Counted from the stretch's first letter, positions 14,231 through 27,800 are shown. The stretch is DNA of 64,000 nt from Branchiostoma belcheri (GCF_001625305.1 NW_017804087.1:2509258-2573257); one strand, 5' to 3'. Program-made: numbers and translations. Notes: generated by a model not told the origin, from the sequence alone.

Positions 14231-14800
14231 TGACTATCAAGTGACCAAAAATTCATTTAGTAGTTTTGTAGGATCTCACCAATAACAAAGTTATTGGTAA
14301 CTTTTGTTTAGACTTTTAAGATTATAATTTATATCATGGATGTTATCTTATTCATACACATAAGTCATAGGCCATACAAAGACAATTTTGGTCACTCAAC
14401 TGTGAATGAAACCTTTCCCATAAGAAAAGTCCTGGCACGTACATGTACGTTGACAGTCGCCGGGTCGTTTCGGTAGAGATCCTTCAGTGCCCACGGCGCT
14501 GGCTGTGCTACAAAAATCCTATTGATAGTTTCACAGAATCTCACCAATGACAAAGCGTATTTTGTAACTTTTCTTTGCAACCATACTTTTGCAGCATAAA
14601 TCATATCTTTATGATGTATACAGGTCAAATGGATCAAACTTTTGTCGCTCAACAGCCTCCATCCAGTATAAATGGAACCTTTTGTATGAGAAAAGTCCTG
14701 GCACGTACATGTACATCGACAGTCATGGGGTTGTTTCGGTAGAGATCCTGCCGTGCCCACGCCGCTAGCCGTGCTACAATAACTCACACGATATCCCGGC
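14231..14800 (+). repeat. Two-copy tandem repeat, about 280-bp unit
   Basis: 14231-14510 and 14511-14800 share the order 'tagt.tt.ta..atctcaccaat.acaaag ... aacttttc/gttt ... ataaatcata ... cactcaac ... gaa.ccttt ... agaaaagtcctggcacgtac ... gtttcggtagagatcct ... gtgctacaa.aa'. The second half of each unit is best kept. This repeat explains the long minus-strand open frame at 14392-14883, which has no recognisable domain. Confidence 0.8.
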
Positions 14801-15408
14801 GTGGTAACAAATGGCCACGGCCTCGGCCCCCATCTGTTACAGGTTACACCTGACACTCCCAGACGCTCAAGGTCCACACTCAATTTCAGCTTAACACCAT
14901 GAAAATGCCATTCCCACTTCAGGAAGAGAAATCATCTCCACTGCACCATGAAGAATCGCTACTCTCAGCACACACAACAGGGTGGCTTTTGAGACACGAG
15001 GAGGAATCTTAAAGAGGGATCTGTCCCATTTCTTGCCATTATTATGCTTCTCTCGATTCCTTTTAGCTTCACAAATGCGTTTGGAGATAGGAGACACACG
15101 CCATGAATTCTACTTGATGTATACGGATTGCTGTTACATAATGTATTTAGAAAGAAGTGAAGACACTATAGAAGTGCTTGGCTGGTGAAGAATTGTTACG
15201 TGTTCGCCATAGATGGTTTAAAGTTGCATCATCTGCAAATCTTCAACATCACTTAAAGTTTAGTGTTTTGTATGAAAGGGGTCAGTAGACTGTATACCGG
15301 TACAGTTTTGAGTTTCTATTGAATCCCATTGTAAAAGACGAACTGTTATTATTAATAATAGTGATTTGTAGTTTGTTTGAGATACACAATGTTCTATTAC
15401 GTACATTA
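14801..15408. other. Non-coding stretch
   Basis: No gene or repeat that I can support. Confidence 0.55.
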
Positions 15409-15785
15409 GGCCACACCAATTTAATTTGTTGGTTCTCGGATTTTTTCAGAAAAAATATGAAGCGACAGGGCGAAAAAAAATAAAAATAAAAATAGGTCTA
15501 GGCATCCTATTATAGGCTTAAATGCTATGGAATGAGCCATGAAGTCAACACAAAAGGCTGGGTTAAAATTTAAACATTGAATTTTGAACTTTTAATCAAA
15601 CCACTGCAATGATAGATGGGAAAACTGTAACAACTAGGAAGAAAAGGACTTTCCTCAACTGTTGGGGGCAAAATATGAGCATTTTTCAGTTGATTCAGGA
15701 CCAGAATCAATTTTTTTTTTTTTTTGCAAATCAGAAAAAAACCAAGAGGCGAATCCGAGAACCAACAAATTAAATTGGTGTGGCC
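15409..15785 (+). mobile_element. MITE copy 1, 377 bp
   Basis: Perfect terminal inverted repeats of 34 bp, beginning ggccacaccaatttaatttg. TTA flanks both ends (15406-15408, 15786-15788) as a 3-bp target duplication. The interior is AT-rich with A and T runs and no open frame for a transposase. The 3-bp TWA-like duplication fits PIF/Harbinger-type mobilisation, although that is inference. Two more copies lie at 49789 and 62370. Confidence 0.94.
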
Positions 15786-16220
15786 TTAGTTACAGATGAC
15801 TTCTAAGTCTAAGATTATCATGAGAAACATCAGCCTTTGGCACTGCAACTTTGAACTCAAAGAGTGTCAGTATACACATGATTGTTTAACTGTAAGTATA
15901 CCACACCCATAAACTTTTTTTACAGACGCAGCCTGTGTTAGACTAAATCACCAATCACGAGTCATGCATAATCTTCTCAAGAAGATTGCCCTGACGCTAG
16001 ACAAGTGAAATGAAAATTGGCTCCATGTTTGATGTTTTATTGCCCTTCCAGCGAGGATTACCTTTCTGAAGGGTGGGGAGATCGTCTAGAAATGTTACGA
16101 CCCAAGTTGTCAGTTCTTGTTCCAACTGGCCCCTCTCGTCTCTCATAAAGTTTACAACTGGAGGATTGGTGATGTTTTATGACTCTAACTGTAGTTTCAT
16201 TATACATGATTCTAAGCTGA
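15786..16220. other. Non-coding stretch
   Basis: No gene or repeat seen. Confidence 0.55.
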
Positions 16221-16460
16221 CACCGGTGCAATGCCTAAGTGGGTAGAGTGCTCACCATGCATTCGGTAGGTTGTGAGTTTGATTCCCAGCCGAGTCATAA
16301 AAAAGACTTTAGAAATGGTACATATACTGATTTCTCCGTTTCGCACTCAGCATCTGAGAAGAGTCATAATGGGAGTTAAAAAGACACCCCCCCTGCTGCA
16401 GTGATTGCATAATTGTGTGGCACAAGGGCTACAGAAATGGAGATGGGCACTGCCATAAGC
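16221..16460 (+). mobile_element. tRNA-derived SINE
   Basis: A-box-like tgcctaagtgggtagagtgc and B-box-like gagtttgattccc (16275-16287) are followed by a body with aaatggtacat and the family tail tgtgtggcacaagggctaca plus gaaatggagatgggcactgcc. The end coordinates are approximate, because no clear target duplication was found. Confidence 0.75.
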
Positions 16461-17704
16461 AACTATGCCAGTGGTTGCAAGGAGCTGACTTTAACTTTTA
16501 GCTGACACTAGATGAAGTGAGAAATTTTTAACCTGCACGCTGTTTAATGTTATGAGATAGAATTCTAGTGCAGCAGTCCTATATGGCCAATTATGCACAC
16601 TCATGAAGCAGAACTCATGCACAATTAGACACGCTTGCTCTTTACCCCGTGTGACTTTAGGCAATCAAAAATTATTGGCAAATCCTCGCTGTTCTGATAT
16701 TGCCTTACACACAGTTTACGGCAATGAAGCTTGTTAAGATAAATCATATCAAAACATAATGAAAAAGTATGGAAAAATCTTATGTTATTTAGAGTCGTAT
16801 AAAAAAAATACTATTGGATTCCTTACAACATATATAGCCACTACCGGATTTGACTTTAGCCATATTTTTTCATTGTTTGCTTTATAATTTAGATCAAACA
16901 GATGTTGATTCTGACAGTACTAGATTTACAGATTGATGCATCTTATCTCTGTTAAAATCTTAGTTTATTTGCTTCTTTACACCCAACATTCTATTATAAT
17001 AATATGATTAAGTGTATTTTACCCATACATTTACATGTATGTATGGCCTGGTTTCATATAATTGCAAGCACAAGTCAGTTTGACAACTTTTATCTTCTTA
17101 CTGTAGCTCATATGGCCATTGAATCCACAGACCCATTATTACAGACATGTAATTTAGCTCTTCTAAATTGATAGGAACAGTAATAAGCTACACTCACGCT
17201 CTACATTTAGGCCACTTACGGTCTTTACTTGATGGCCCACCGCATGTGGAAAAGTAGGTCACTGAAAGGTACAATAACGCAGGGGGCAATAAGAGCATTC
17301 AGCCTGCAACACGCTCCATTTAATTCCCTGTATGGGGTTATAAACATAATGAAGTTTTCTCTGACCCCCCTATATCAACAAAAGCTGTTGATATTTAAAT
17401 GGCAAGACATAATGAAAACTTTATGGCAAGATATAATTATGATAACTTTATTGCACATTCAAGAAATGTAAATCATTTATTGACACAGCAAAAGTACAGG
17501 GACTTTCATGAGATCTCCGCCAATTACAGGTATGGAAAAGTAAAAACAATTATCTTAATAAAGTAAATCATTATTTACAAAATGTAATGTAGTTACAGAG
17601 CACTTATTAAAAAGAAAGCTGGAGTTATAAATATAGTCTCAGACACTAACTGTCAAAATCTTACCTTGTAGGTTTGAATTTTTTACAAGACAAAAATATC
17701 CACC
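16461..17704. other. Non-coding stretch
   Basis: AT-rich; no gene or clear repeat. Confidence 0.55.
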
Positions 17705-17992
17705 ATTTTAGGATGCCTTTTATTTGGTGGCTTCTTTAAAAGATTAATCCAAATTTAATTTATGATGAAAGATAATCCATTGCCTTTCCTTTCATGATAT
17801 TACGATATATGACAGGTCGTGATCACATATTCACACTCACTGGGTATATCAGTAAAAACCTTTTTAATTTTAGGATGCATTTTGGTGGCTTCTTAAGATA
17901 AATGCAAATTATGACAAAAGATAATCCTTTCCTTTCATGATGTTATGGATACATTGTATATGACAGGTCGCGATGACTTATTCAAACTCACG
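17705..17992 (+). repeat. Two-copy degenerate tandem repeat, about 150-bp unit
   Basis: 'ttttaggatgc ... tttggtggcttctt ... gataatcc ... cctttcatgat.tta ... atatgacaggtcg.gat ... tattca.actcac' occurs twice, from about 17705 and about 17868. Confidence 0.85.
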
Positions 17993-19111
17993 TTAGACCT
18001 GGGTCAGTCACCACCATGCATACATGTAGCAGGATATCTAACTACAGCCAAATCCCTGGGGACCTTCATTTCTTAATTAAGAACGGGTAAAGAATCGAGT
18101 AAGCTGCAAATCTAAGAGCGCGGGTTTGACCTGATGAAAGAACACGCATCTATCACGGGACGACCTTGAGTAGGTACTGTATCTGATTCTGAATGAGATT
18201 AGAATCCGAAATAAGAAGTTATGCATCACGGAAGATGCACTGAAATATTAACACTGCTAAAACATCTATATCAAGCAATTAATCAACTTGATAATAATAA
18301 ATAAGACCTGTTAATGTGTCAGATGTACCTTTTATGCAATGTACAGAACATGTAATTCAGCTCTTGGGATGTTCTTTAAATAAAACTCATTTTTATTACT
18401 AATTATTACAGTATTATAATATGACATAGGAGGGAAAAGACATTCACGGTTGAAAAGAAATTATATGTTGTACAGTCACTGTGGTAATATAATGGAAATG
18501 CATGCTTATGGGGTCATATTTTTGCACAGATAAAACAAATGCAGAAATCTGATGTTACAGTTTTCAAACAAAGCAAGCTTGCTCATTCTGCATTCAGTAA
18601 AAGTCATTATGAAGCAAGCTTTGAAACGTACTGTATGCCTGGAAACCGGATGAAAACACACACAATCTGATCATCAGTACATTCCTGATCAAATTAACTT
18701 TTTGAACCCATCATCAGACTGGGTGGGTTTCATCTGATGTGTTCCTGACAGGCCATTGCCCCCGGGCTGTGGATATCTTAACGAATGGCTGTATGAAAGA
18801 TGCGGCGGTTCACATGACCGTCAGGTCACAAGACTAGGGGATCTGATTAACCAGCAGAGATAGGACTGGGCCAAAGGAAACTGATTTTACGATGGACGTC
18901 CATTGAGATGGCAAACTTGATAAAGCACATGTATTACTTTCAAGGCTTCAAAGCAGCTACAATTACATTTTCTCATCTTGCTATAGTTTATAAAGGGTTG
19001 ATGATGTTAGATTTTAGATTAGTGTAGCGCCATATCGCTTACAATTTATGGAAGTATGTTTGGAAGAGGATGGTTGGAAAGCATTATAGGTGAGGAGATA
19101 TCTGAATTGCA
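17993..19111. other. Non-coding stretch
   Basis: No gene or repeat that I can support. Confidence 0.55.
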
Positions 19112-19246
19112 AAGTCCTTTATTCACGACCACTTCTTTAACAAGAGCTGATGACTGTCTGTCATCTTCATCAGGGCAATTATGAAGATGGCAGACAGTCT
19201 TTGAAATGCCAGCTCTCATTAAACAAGTGGTTGTGAAGAAAGAACT
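19112..19246. repeat. Foldback element, about 60-bp arms
   Basis: The left arm (agtccttt.ttcac.accact then ttaac.agagctg) is the reverse complement of the right arm (cagctctcattaaacaagtg then gttgtgaagaaagaact), with scattered mismatches. The inner pair is gactgtctgtcatcttcat against tgaagatggcagacagtc. Possible small MITE. Confidence 0.75.
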
Positions 19247-19379
19247 ATTTGATCATTCACCAATTAATCCTAAAGAAATTATTGACGGATGAGAAGATCC
19301 CATAAAGCAAACCAGGGTTGGCCATAGAGCTGCCTGAAGGCTCACAATACGCTGGTACCAGGCTTGTATACCTCAATCT

Positions 19380-19463
19380 GATAGCCTGGATGCCAGACTC
19401 TTTTCAGGGCCATACACAGGCCAGCTCCCAGGCCCTGGCAACAGTCTGACACCCAGACTATCA
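19380..19463. repeat. Short inverted repeat, about 21-bp arms
   Basis: tgatagcctggatgccagac is mirrored by gtctgacacccagactatca with a few mismatches, with an inner pair cagggcc/ggccctg. Possible tiny foldback element. Confidence 0.65.
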
Positions 19464-19883
19464 ATCAGCCTTCTTTTAAAAAGCGTAAATCATCACGGAC
19501 CACACTACATACTGTACATGAAACCTCATTTACCTAATTCTAACCCAGCTGGCTTTATATACCAAAAACTGTGTCGTCTTCTTTGTGATAAAATTAAGTT
19601 GAAGCCGCCTCTGTCTTTTGTCCTTGGGCAGACAAATCCAATCTAAATGATAAACTTTTTCTAGGCCACCCCACAAGGGATACCACAGGCCTCTCCTTGA
19701 AAAAGATGTTCATTTCACAGTAAATTGCTTAACGTGTCTTCCCGGTATCATCTGGACCGTTACCCGAAAGTGGACCACAGGGCGGCGATAAAGACTTGTG
19801 TACGCACCGCGTTATTTGGGAAAAAACAGGTCACCTCCTAAAGGAGGCGATGAAAAGAAAACAAGGCGGTTCGTTGAACACCT
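19464..19883. other. Non-coding stretch
   Basis: No feature seen. Confidence 0.55.
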
Positions 19884-20143
19884 AGAGGCATTTCCGGAGA
19901 TAATCTGAACCTACTTTCTGCTAGCGACAAGGCTACCTAATAAGAGTTCTGCTTGGTCACTCGTAATAAGAAGTAATGACATGAAACGTTACATTAGAGT
20001 GAACTATTTCTCTCTAAGACAGAGGCATTTTGGGAGATAATCTTAACCTACTTTCTGCTAGAAAAAAGGCTACTTGGTCACTTGTAATAAGAATCAATGA
20101 TGTGAAACGCATACACTAAGAGTGAACTATCTCTTTCTAGGAC
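19884..20143 (+). repeat. Two-copy tandem repeat, about 130-bp unit
   Basis: agaggcattt, ggagataatct, aacctactttctgctag, ttggtcact.gtaataagaa and gagtgaactat occur in order from 19884 and again from 20021. Confidence 0.9.
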
Positions 20144-20224
20144 AATACAACAACAGTGTATCACACAGAAGACCTAAGACAAACTTGGAAACCTTAGAAG
20201 ATGAGTATAAGTTGCTAAATTATA

Positions 20225-20261
20225 AACACACACACACACACACACACACCCACACACACCC
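20225..20261 (+). repeat. CA microsatellite
   Basis: About 18 CA dinucleotides with two interruptions (ccc). Confidence 0.95.
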
Positions 20262-20589
20262 ATATAATGTTTAAAACATAACTGTAAACATCAATCATCT
20301 TTGCTATCATAAAAGATATCACAGGTTTATTACGGCTTAGGGATAAAGCCCTGCAGTCTGATGGCACGTCGCTGTGATTATGATTTCTCAATTTGTGGTA
20401 ATCAACTCATCTGCCATAAGGGACGTCGTTTTTGTGGCTTTACGAAGACATATTGCTGAAGGCATTTCAAGGCTTGCTACCTCCATGTGTATTAAAGAGC
20501 TGGATAAGCAATGTTGTGTAGTAGGATAATGAACTTCTTCATTATTTGTTTTTATCATGGAGAGAGAATTTATGAGAAGCTAAACTCAA

Positions 20590-20875
20590 AGTTTTAGACT
20601 GGGAGATGAGAAGGTGTTGGTTTGAACCCTCTAGTGGCTTTCCTTAAAACTGCAAGCTTGTTTTTGTCTTTTGTTACCTTAATTTGTAACATGATAGGAT
20701 ACCTCAAGAAGAGGTGGATTTTTAGACTTAATTTAACATGTCACTTTCTCTGCTTTAGCACTCTGGTCTTTTTGATTATGGTAGTTGTGCACAGTGAACT
20801 AGCCCCATTCTGCACAATGTAGTGCCTGCAGAACTGTGTGGCCCAAGGTCTATAGAAATGGAGATGGGTGCCAGC
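20590..20875 (+). mobile_element. Degenerate tRNA-derived SINE
   Basis: B-box-like ggtttgaaccc (20619-20629), and about 200 bp later the family tail actgtgtggcccaaggtcta plus tagaaatggagatggg. The head is decayed and the left border is approximate. Confidence 0.6.
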
Positions 20876-22937
20876 TTATATACCATAAGGTGTGTAAAAA
20901 TAAGACCGGTAACTTAGAAAAGGTGAAGCATATATTGTTATATCGTAGGGCAATGTGTTCATTGATGTCTCAATATTGATAGCAACAGCACAGCTCATAA
21001 ACACAACATAATTTTACTACGCTCTTGAAAATTTATGTAATATTGGAACTCGTCTTTGTCTGGCAATTTTTCTCCTCCCAGACAATGACAGAAAAACCGC
21101 TCCCCAGGGAAATCTAGGAGATAAAAATAGACACATTACAGCATCACGGCCCAGTTCCTGTCTTGCTCCAAAAACCGCAGACGTGGATGAGTCATTCATT
21201 AACTCAGTACGCAAGACAGCGCGACGTGCGCAGAAGATCAAGTTAAACATGACTAATGGCTAATCTAAAGGCACCGACCCGACGTCTTTAACCCTAGCCG
21301 TACTTTATTAGACATTAAGAACGCCGATCATTCATAGCGACAGAGGTGATGAGTAAGATATTAATAGGTCGAACACAAAATGACGGTTCCCCTAAAAATA
21401 AAGTTATGACACAGGCAAAGAGCAGCAATTTTTAATATAGACATTAAAATGGAAAGCACTACAGGTGACGCATGGATCATAATAATTATGTATGTGCAAC
21501 CCTCATAAATAGAAATGAAATGCAGCAGTGACATTTTTTACAACATGTCAATATGAGAATGGAGCAAAATCACTGCTGCTCATTGAGGAATTCTCTTCTT
21601 AAACACTGATAAGATTCAAAATTATAATAACAAATTGAAATCAAAGCATTGCAAACTGAGAACATTTTGCACATCTGTGTAACCATCCTTCCATGTCTGA
21701 CACAGAATTTCTGTTCCAAAGAGAAAGTGTTCCAGAAAACGATAAGGATGGAAGAATATGCATGTCAGGGCGTTCTTTGAGCTCTGTATGACCTGGTTTT
21801 AGCTCTGCTTTGTACTTTATTCATACAGAGTAGAGTTTATGACCTGCTGTAGACATCTCCTGTCGGGAGCAATTGAAGGCTAGGCCATCTGATCAGACAA
21901 CATGTCAGCAGGGCTTAGCCAGAGACAGCTTCGTTTGATTTTATTTTAGAACTCATTCTTTTTATTACTTTTCAAAATCAAAGTAATCACGAAATGTACA
22001 TTACAAATCAGATAGACAGATAGATCCCCAGCACCATAGACTTTACCTAAAAGAATTAAAGATTGAAGAAACTGAACACCAAACTTTCAAGCCACCAAAA
22101 TAACTTTTACATTATGAAGTTTCCCTATGAATTGCATTCTCATAGAAGCCAAGACAGGAATTGATGAAAAAGCGTCTAACGACGAGAATAAAAGTCTGAT
22201 GGCACCATAGGCGGCAACTGCCTACCCTGAAGTTCACAGCTAGTGATGCCATTATAGCTCTGCTATGTATAGAACCATTACAGGTACCTAAATCAGGGAC
22301 CAATTACTGCTTAGTTACAAGGGGACTCGTAAGAGTGATAATTTAACAGCAGGTCACCAAGTGTGATATAACTCTTACGTTAAGCAGACTTCTTAGTTCA
22401 GAAACACACACGACTATGGGTATTTGCATGGGTAAGGAAAAAATTCTATCAACAGAGTGTAATTTGGTGTGTTTAAAAATCACCTCACCATGATTTCCCA
22501 TGTCAATTCACCTTGTATTCTTCCCACTGATGAAAGAATTAAGTGTTACATGGAAATGTGACTGTAATTTGAGGTTCATTGATTGTACTCATCAACTTCT
22601 CATTCTGAAAATAGGTGTCTGAAGCACCCTTGGAAAAAGCTGCTATGAATTTCTTGGAAAGCAAATAACCTGTAGCTGTCTTTCCAAGAAAAGTGAAGAA
22701 TTCCGCGAAGATTGCAACAGTGTAACTACCTCTGCTGAATACTAATATGCCTGACAGACTTAAGGGTGCATCAGATAAAGGGATGCTCCAATAACTATTC
22801 TAAACGACTGCACGACTTTCTGTAGGCTTTATAATCTGTATCTGTCTGTATCTGTACAGCCAGTATAACCGCCCTTTGGCGTAACACACCAACTTACATT
22901 GTAGCGCAAATTGAATACTGGAGTTCAATCTTGCAAT
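20876..22937. other. Non-coding stretch
   Basis: No supported gene. The minus-strand open frame at 21017-21250 has no recognisable domain. Confidence 0.55.
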
Positions 22938-23330
22938 GATTTGTGCTGACATGCTTTAAATCAATCTGCTGACCAACGTGTTAAAACTGAAGACCCTAAT
23001 CCCAACGCTATAAGGGAAAGCACAATCTTGTCATTTGGGGATGACCTCGAATGCGAAGCTAGTGCTGAACTTGGGATTTGTGCAGATTAATTTGATGCCC
23101 AACGTGTTAAAACTGAAGACCATAAGCCTAAAAGTAAGATATTAACAGAAAGCACAATCTTGACTTATGGGGAGGACCTCGAATGCTAGGCTAGTCTATG
23201 ATTTGTGCTGACATTCTCTAGTCTAATTTGATGCCCAACATGTTAAAACTGAAGACCTTAATCCTAATAACTTGAAGAAAGCACAATCTTGACATATGGG
23301 GATGACCTCAAATGCTAGGCTACTGCTGAC
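22938..23330 (+). repeat. Three-copy tandem repeat, about 130-bp unit
   Basis: Copies start at about 22938, 23071 and 23200. Shared words are gatttgtgc, gtgttaaaactgaagacc (one copy reads atgttaaaac), gaaagcacaatcttg and gacctcgaatgc. Confidence 0.92.
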
Positions 23331-26300
23331 AGTTAATTCCAAGTGTCCCAACCCTTTCCTGTAGAATATATATCACTTTAGACAGCATCGTGTGATAATT
23401 TCAACATTCATCTTAGCAGTTCACGACTAATGGGGCTCTTTATCATCCAGAAAATCTGTGTACCTGCATGCCTGTGCTTCAGCTGAATCTAAAGATGGAT
23501 TGTGATGATATCTGGTTTGTGGGTACGTCTTGCAAAGATTTGGCTCTCCTTGCGGATGCCCTTGGTACTGAACTTCTTGTTGTTATAGTTTCTATTGTGG
23601 ATATATTTTGGTGACATGTTATGGCCTTGATATTTTTGGTGACATTGGCTAAACCTGGATGATACATTGTACATATACAAATGGAGCTTGCTAATTCCTT
23701 GCTTCCGTGTGAGTGTTGTCTTATCCTGGATCTGATGCAGTAAATGATGTGTTGTTTCACACTGCGTAAAATCCGATTATAAAAGTTTAAGGTATGACAA
23801 GAGCAATTAATCCTGATCAGAAGCTTTATGAAGTTCACTGCTGTTTGTATTAAATCTTCATGACTTCCATAGCTCATAAAAGCTGGCCACCCATATTACG
23901 TTTGTCTGTATTATAAGTGTTGGTAGTGTGGGAACATCTGTCTAGAAAGTAAATCTCTCTCTCTTTGTTATGTATACAATAAGCGTTCTGCTACAAAATG
24001 TCGCTCCTCTTTTCTTTCACTGAGATAAAGAGTACTGACAGTTACGTTGTTCCAGAGGAGTGCGGTTATGTCTTGCATTTTCAATGTACGTTAGAGCTGA
24101 TATGTAGTTTTCAAAGCAGCCCCTGTGCCTTGCTCTAATGGGGAATATTGTTATCGGCGTGCCAAGCTTCACTTCTGTGTGCTGCCTTCTTGTGATCTCC
24201 TGGGAACCCAAACACATACCAAAATCTCGCTTTTTGAAGCTTCGTGAGAGTTACTGCTTAACCCCCGACACCTGCACGAGAGAGGTAACACTTCAGCACA
24301 CACTAAAGACAACCCAGGTTGGCTCTGCTGCATACATCTCTCATCCTACGAGAGTACGCCGACTTCTTGTAGCGTTAGAAAGAGATCTAATGGTAGGATG
24401 GGTCAGGTTCGGTCAGGGGCAGACAGAATAGAAGCCAACATTCTGCTAGAACAGGTCGTGTGGGGTTAGACTGTGTAGAGAGCAACAATGTACCGGGATA
24501 GAACTCTGTCACGGTTTTGAATTTGCTCCACATGGACCACTATAAGGCTTTCGATGACTTTTGTTGTTGTATAGTTTTGTTGACAGCAAAGCTCTAGAAT
24601 CTTCTGGTATCTCAAGTTCTGAAAATGTGTTTCTGTTTAGCAGGTAGCTTTAGGTAAACAAGCTAACAAACAAACAAGCAAACAATTGACCTTGATCACT
24701 TCAGACCAAAGTTATCCTGTTAGGAATCCACCAATGTTACCAGTACGGCTATTTCTTATTTTCTAGTGAGTGACATCACGTGATAACCATTGTGGCTTGC
24801 GCACAAGCTCTAAGATATCACGAAGGCTCAAAGATTGTGAACGACGACAAAGAACTAGCTTCACAAACACAGCCATATCTGTTAACATATGCATTAAAAC
24901 GTGCCTTTCACACGATACCGCTGTTTCATTACGGTTTGCGATCCAGCCTGAGGTACCGTGCCATGACAAAAGACGTCATTAACAGATGCAATCCCCTGAC
25001 AAAATCAGCGGCCCCCCTATCTTGACACCACACAGCTCCTCTACCATCAGTTTACCTCGCTATCTCTAAAACACGTCAGTCCTAATGTCCCTTCATACTT
25101 GTGGAGATGTTCTGTGGTAATAAAGCTGGCGGGAGGCCATTCTTCAGCTTATCGTGGTTTCCTTTAACATCGTTAAAGGACTCCAGGCAACTTATTGGAG
25201 ATCACTAGCCAAGGGAAATTACATTGCAAGAAGAATGCCTAGTCATTGTGAGGGCTGGAGCCAGGCAGCAGTACAATGGGAATATCTCAGAAAGGGAAAT
25301 ATTCACAGAATTTGAACTGGCTCCAGAATGAAAGAGCTGGTTACAGAATGGTAACTGATCACATATATTTGGTGGTGGTACTGTTTCACTGGCTGTTTGT
25401 ACAATGTATGTTGACAAGCTTAAGGGTGTGACATACAATGTATGTAGTCACCCAGCTTGGATTGTGGTCATTTAGTACATACAATGTATTAGGTAGGTGT
25501 TGCAATAAGAAAGATGTATACCATTTGTGGCCCTTCTATACAGTAGTAGCTTTCCTTGGTCTTGTTATGACTCCATATCTGGATATGCCATGGTCTAGGT
25601 TTAGACTGTAGCAACCTTCAAGGAAAGAGGCCAGGGTGTTAGCTAACATAACTCACTCAAGTATGTGAGATTAACAGCTTCAAATTAATAAGTTAAGGCT
25701 TGGGGAGAATGGGCATGTGATTCAAAACTGAAAAACGCGTGGAAACAAGCAAACATTGCTATCTATTCAGAAACTTCAAGCACAGCTTGAAATTCACCCT
25801 GTCAGCCACCTCTAGTGCAATGATACTTGAACTTTTGCCATCATCAGTAGGACCTGTTGAGACTAATGAACCCAGGCCAATCGTAAAAACTCCTCCTAAA
25901 TCTCATCCCTCTAACTCCGTCTGGCATTGATCGACATACTCAGCACCCAGGCCGTGCTCACGGCACATTAGAGCACCCTGAAGTATGCACAGGATTCCCA
26001 TTCAAGTACAGGTCTCACGTACAGTCCATTATCCAGGCCACGGTAGTGCTAACCTCTGCCCTTCTCCAGACTCTGCTGTTCTCTCCAGAGACCTCATGCA
26101 GCAAAGATCATAGGGAAGTCTTTGTTGCTAAGGCCCTCTGAAATTCTACCGGATGGACGTCGTTCAGAAAAAAATGCCACACAAAACTGTATCTGTTTAA
26201 CTCATGAATGTATAAATCGACTATGATCCAAGCTGTAAAAGTATGATTAAAAGACCTTCAAAACTTACAACTGCACAAGTTTTTTATGAATGACATTTGA

Positions 26301-27349
26301 AATCATAATGAAATTCTTGGTTACTCAATGGTCACTCAACCGTAAAGTGAAAATACAAGTTTGATGCAAATCTGGATGCAATTGTAAACTGTCATCAAAA
26401 TTAACAAGAAAACAAAAGAATCCCTGGAAATATATACAATTTTCAGATATGAATCATGAGCAGTCTTCTAAAGTGCTCTACACCTTCAACACATTGATGC
26501 GCCACAAAGGAAACCTGAGAATTTAACGACGAAGCACTCCCACCCCTTTGATGGCCATATAAAGACATAAAAACAGATGAAGTAATGCTAGCAACAGACT
26601 CCAGGACAGTAAACCTGTCCCGTCGCAGATTCATCATTTAGATATTTGGCTAATATTTATGGACACCGTAAAGCCCTCTTTGACCTGTATGCTTCTGGAT
26701 TAAGATACGGGGGCCGATATCACCTTTCCGATACGCCGGGTGCTGTACAGTACATAAAAAGCAGTAAAAGGGCTGTTGATTATGACATAAATAACTCAGC
26801 AGGGCAGAGACAAGGTGACCTCTGCTACATGAAATACACGACAGAACCTTTCCCTTCATCAACAACATCATTACAGATATGGAAACTCATCAGCAGCGAT
26901 GCCATAATCGGAACAATGCGCCCCACGAGGCTGATCATAAAGCTGTTGTGAGCACATGGCATGTCGTTGTCAGGGTTAAGACAGAGGATGAAGTCCACTG
27001 ATAAAAGTCTCCTGATGGAATTCACATAATCTAAGGGTTCCTCCTTTTTATCAGTCCGCTGGCAGTGTGAGGTCGTTATTTCTATTGTCCTCAGAACTCT
27101 CAGACAGGGCATATACAATGAGGCCATGCCATAACTTACCAACAGAGGGATGGAAACCACAGTTTGCAAGCTGCTTAGATGCACACAACTCTGGTTATAA
27201 GGGTTATACTAACTATAAAGATAGATGCACTTTTATGTCTTTTTCAAATTCTAAACCAAGGTTTAACTTTAGAAGCTTTCTCTAAGAAGAGCAATACATG
27301 ATACATGTACTTACTAGAATGCTATAATGCAGAGAATACTCTATACAAT
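23331..27349. other. Non-coding stretch
   Basis: No gene that I can support in 4 kb. Open frames of 60-130 codons overlap on both strands and show no known domain. The word acatacaatgtatg recurs near 25430-25490. Confidence 0.55.
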
Positions 27350-27800
27350 GCAATAGAGTACTGTGTAGGTGCTGAAAGTATTGTTAACAATGCTGAAGCA
27401 ATGGAAGGAGTGAAAACCTGGTCCAGTAAATGGCATTTATGGGGGAAACTGACTTATCTAACTGACCTCTGAATTTTCCAATTCATTATACTTGCTGGCA
27501 AAGAGTCACTGTTACATTAACATAGCATTTGCTATGGAATTTGTATACATGTACTTCTTTGAAGCATTAGTAGAGCAGTATGCTTTGATGCATTCATTTG
27601 CATGGCTAGTAGTGACTTCACTTTAAAAATCATGCAGAGAATACTCTATATAATGCAAGCATGATAAGAGTACTGTGTAAGCCCTGTCCTTGGTGCTGAA
27701 GGTATTGTTAACAATGCTGAAGCAATGGAAGGTGTAAAACCAGTGGATGGCATTCATGGGGGAAACTGACTTATATAACTCATCTCTGAATTTTCCAATC
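27350..27800 (+). repeat. Two copies of a dispersed repeat (family with gccctgtccttggtgctgaa)
   Basis: 27350-27480 and 27655-27800 share agagtactgtgta, ggtgctgaa.gtattgttaa, caatgctgaagcaatggaag, atgggggaaactgacttat and tctgaattttcca. Further copies lie at 30688-31040 and 35101-35246. Confidence 0.88.

Noticed and set aside
14392..14883. 163-codon minus-strand open frame, the longest in the window
   Set aside because: It lies over a two-copy tandem repeat, so internal similarity comes from DNA duplication. It shows no recognisable domain or splice-supported neighbours.
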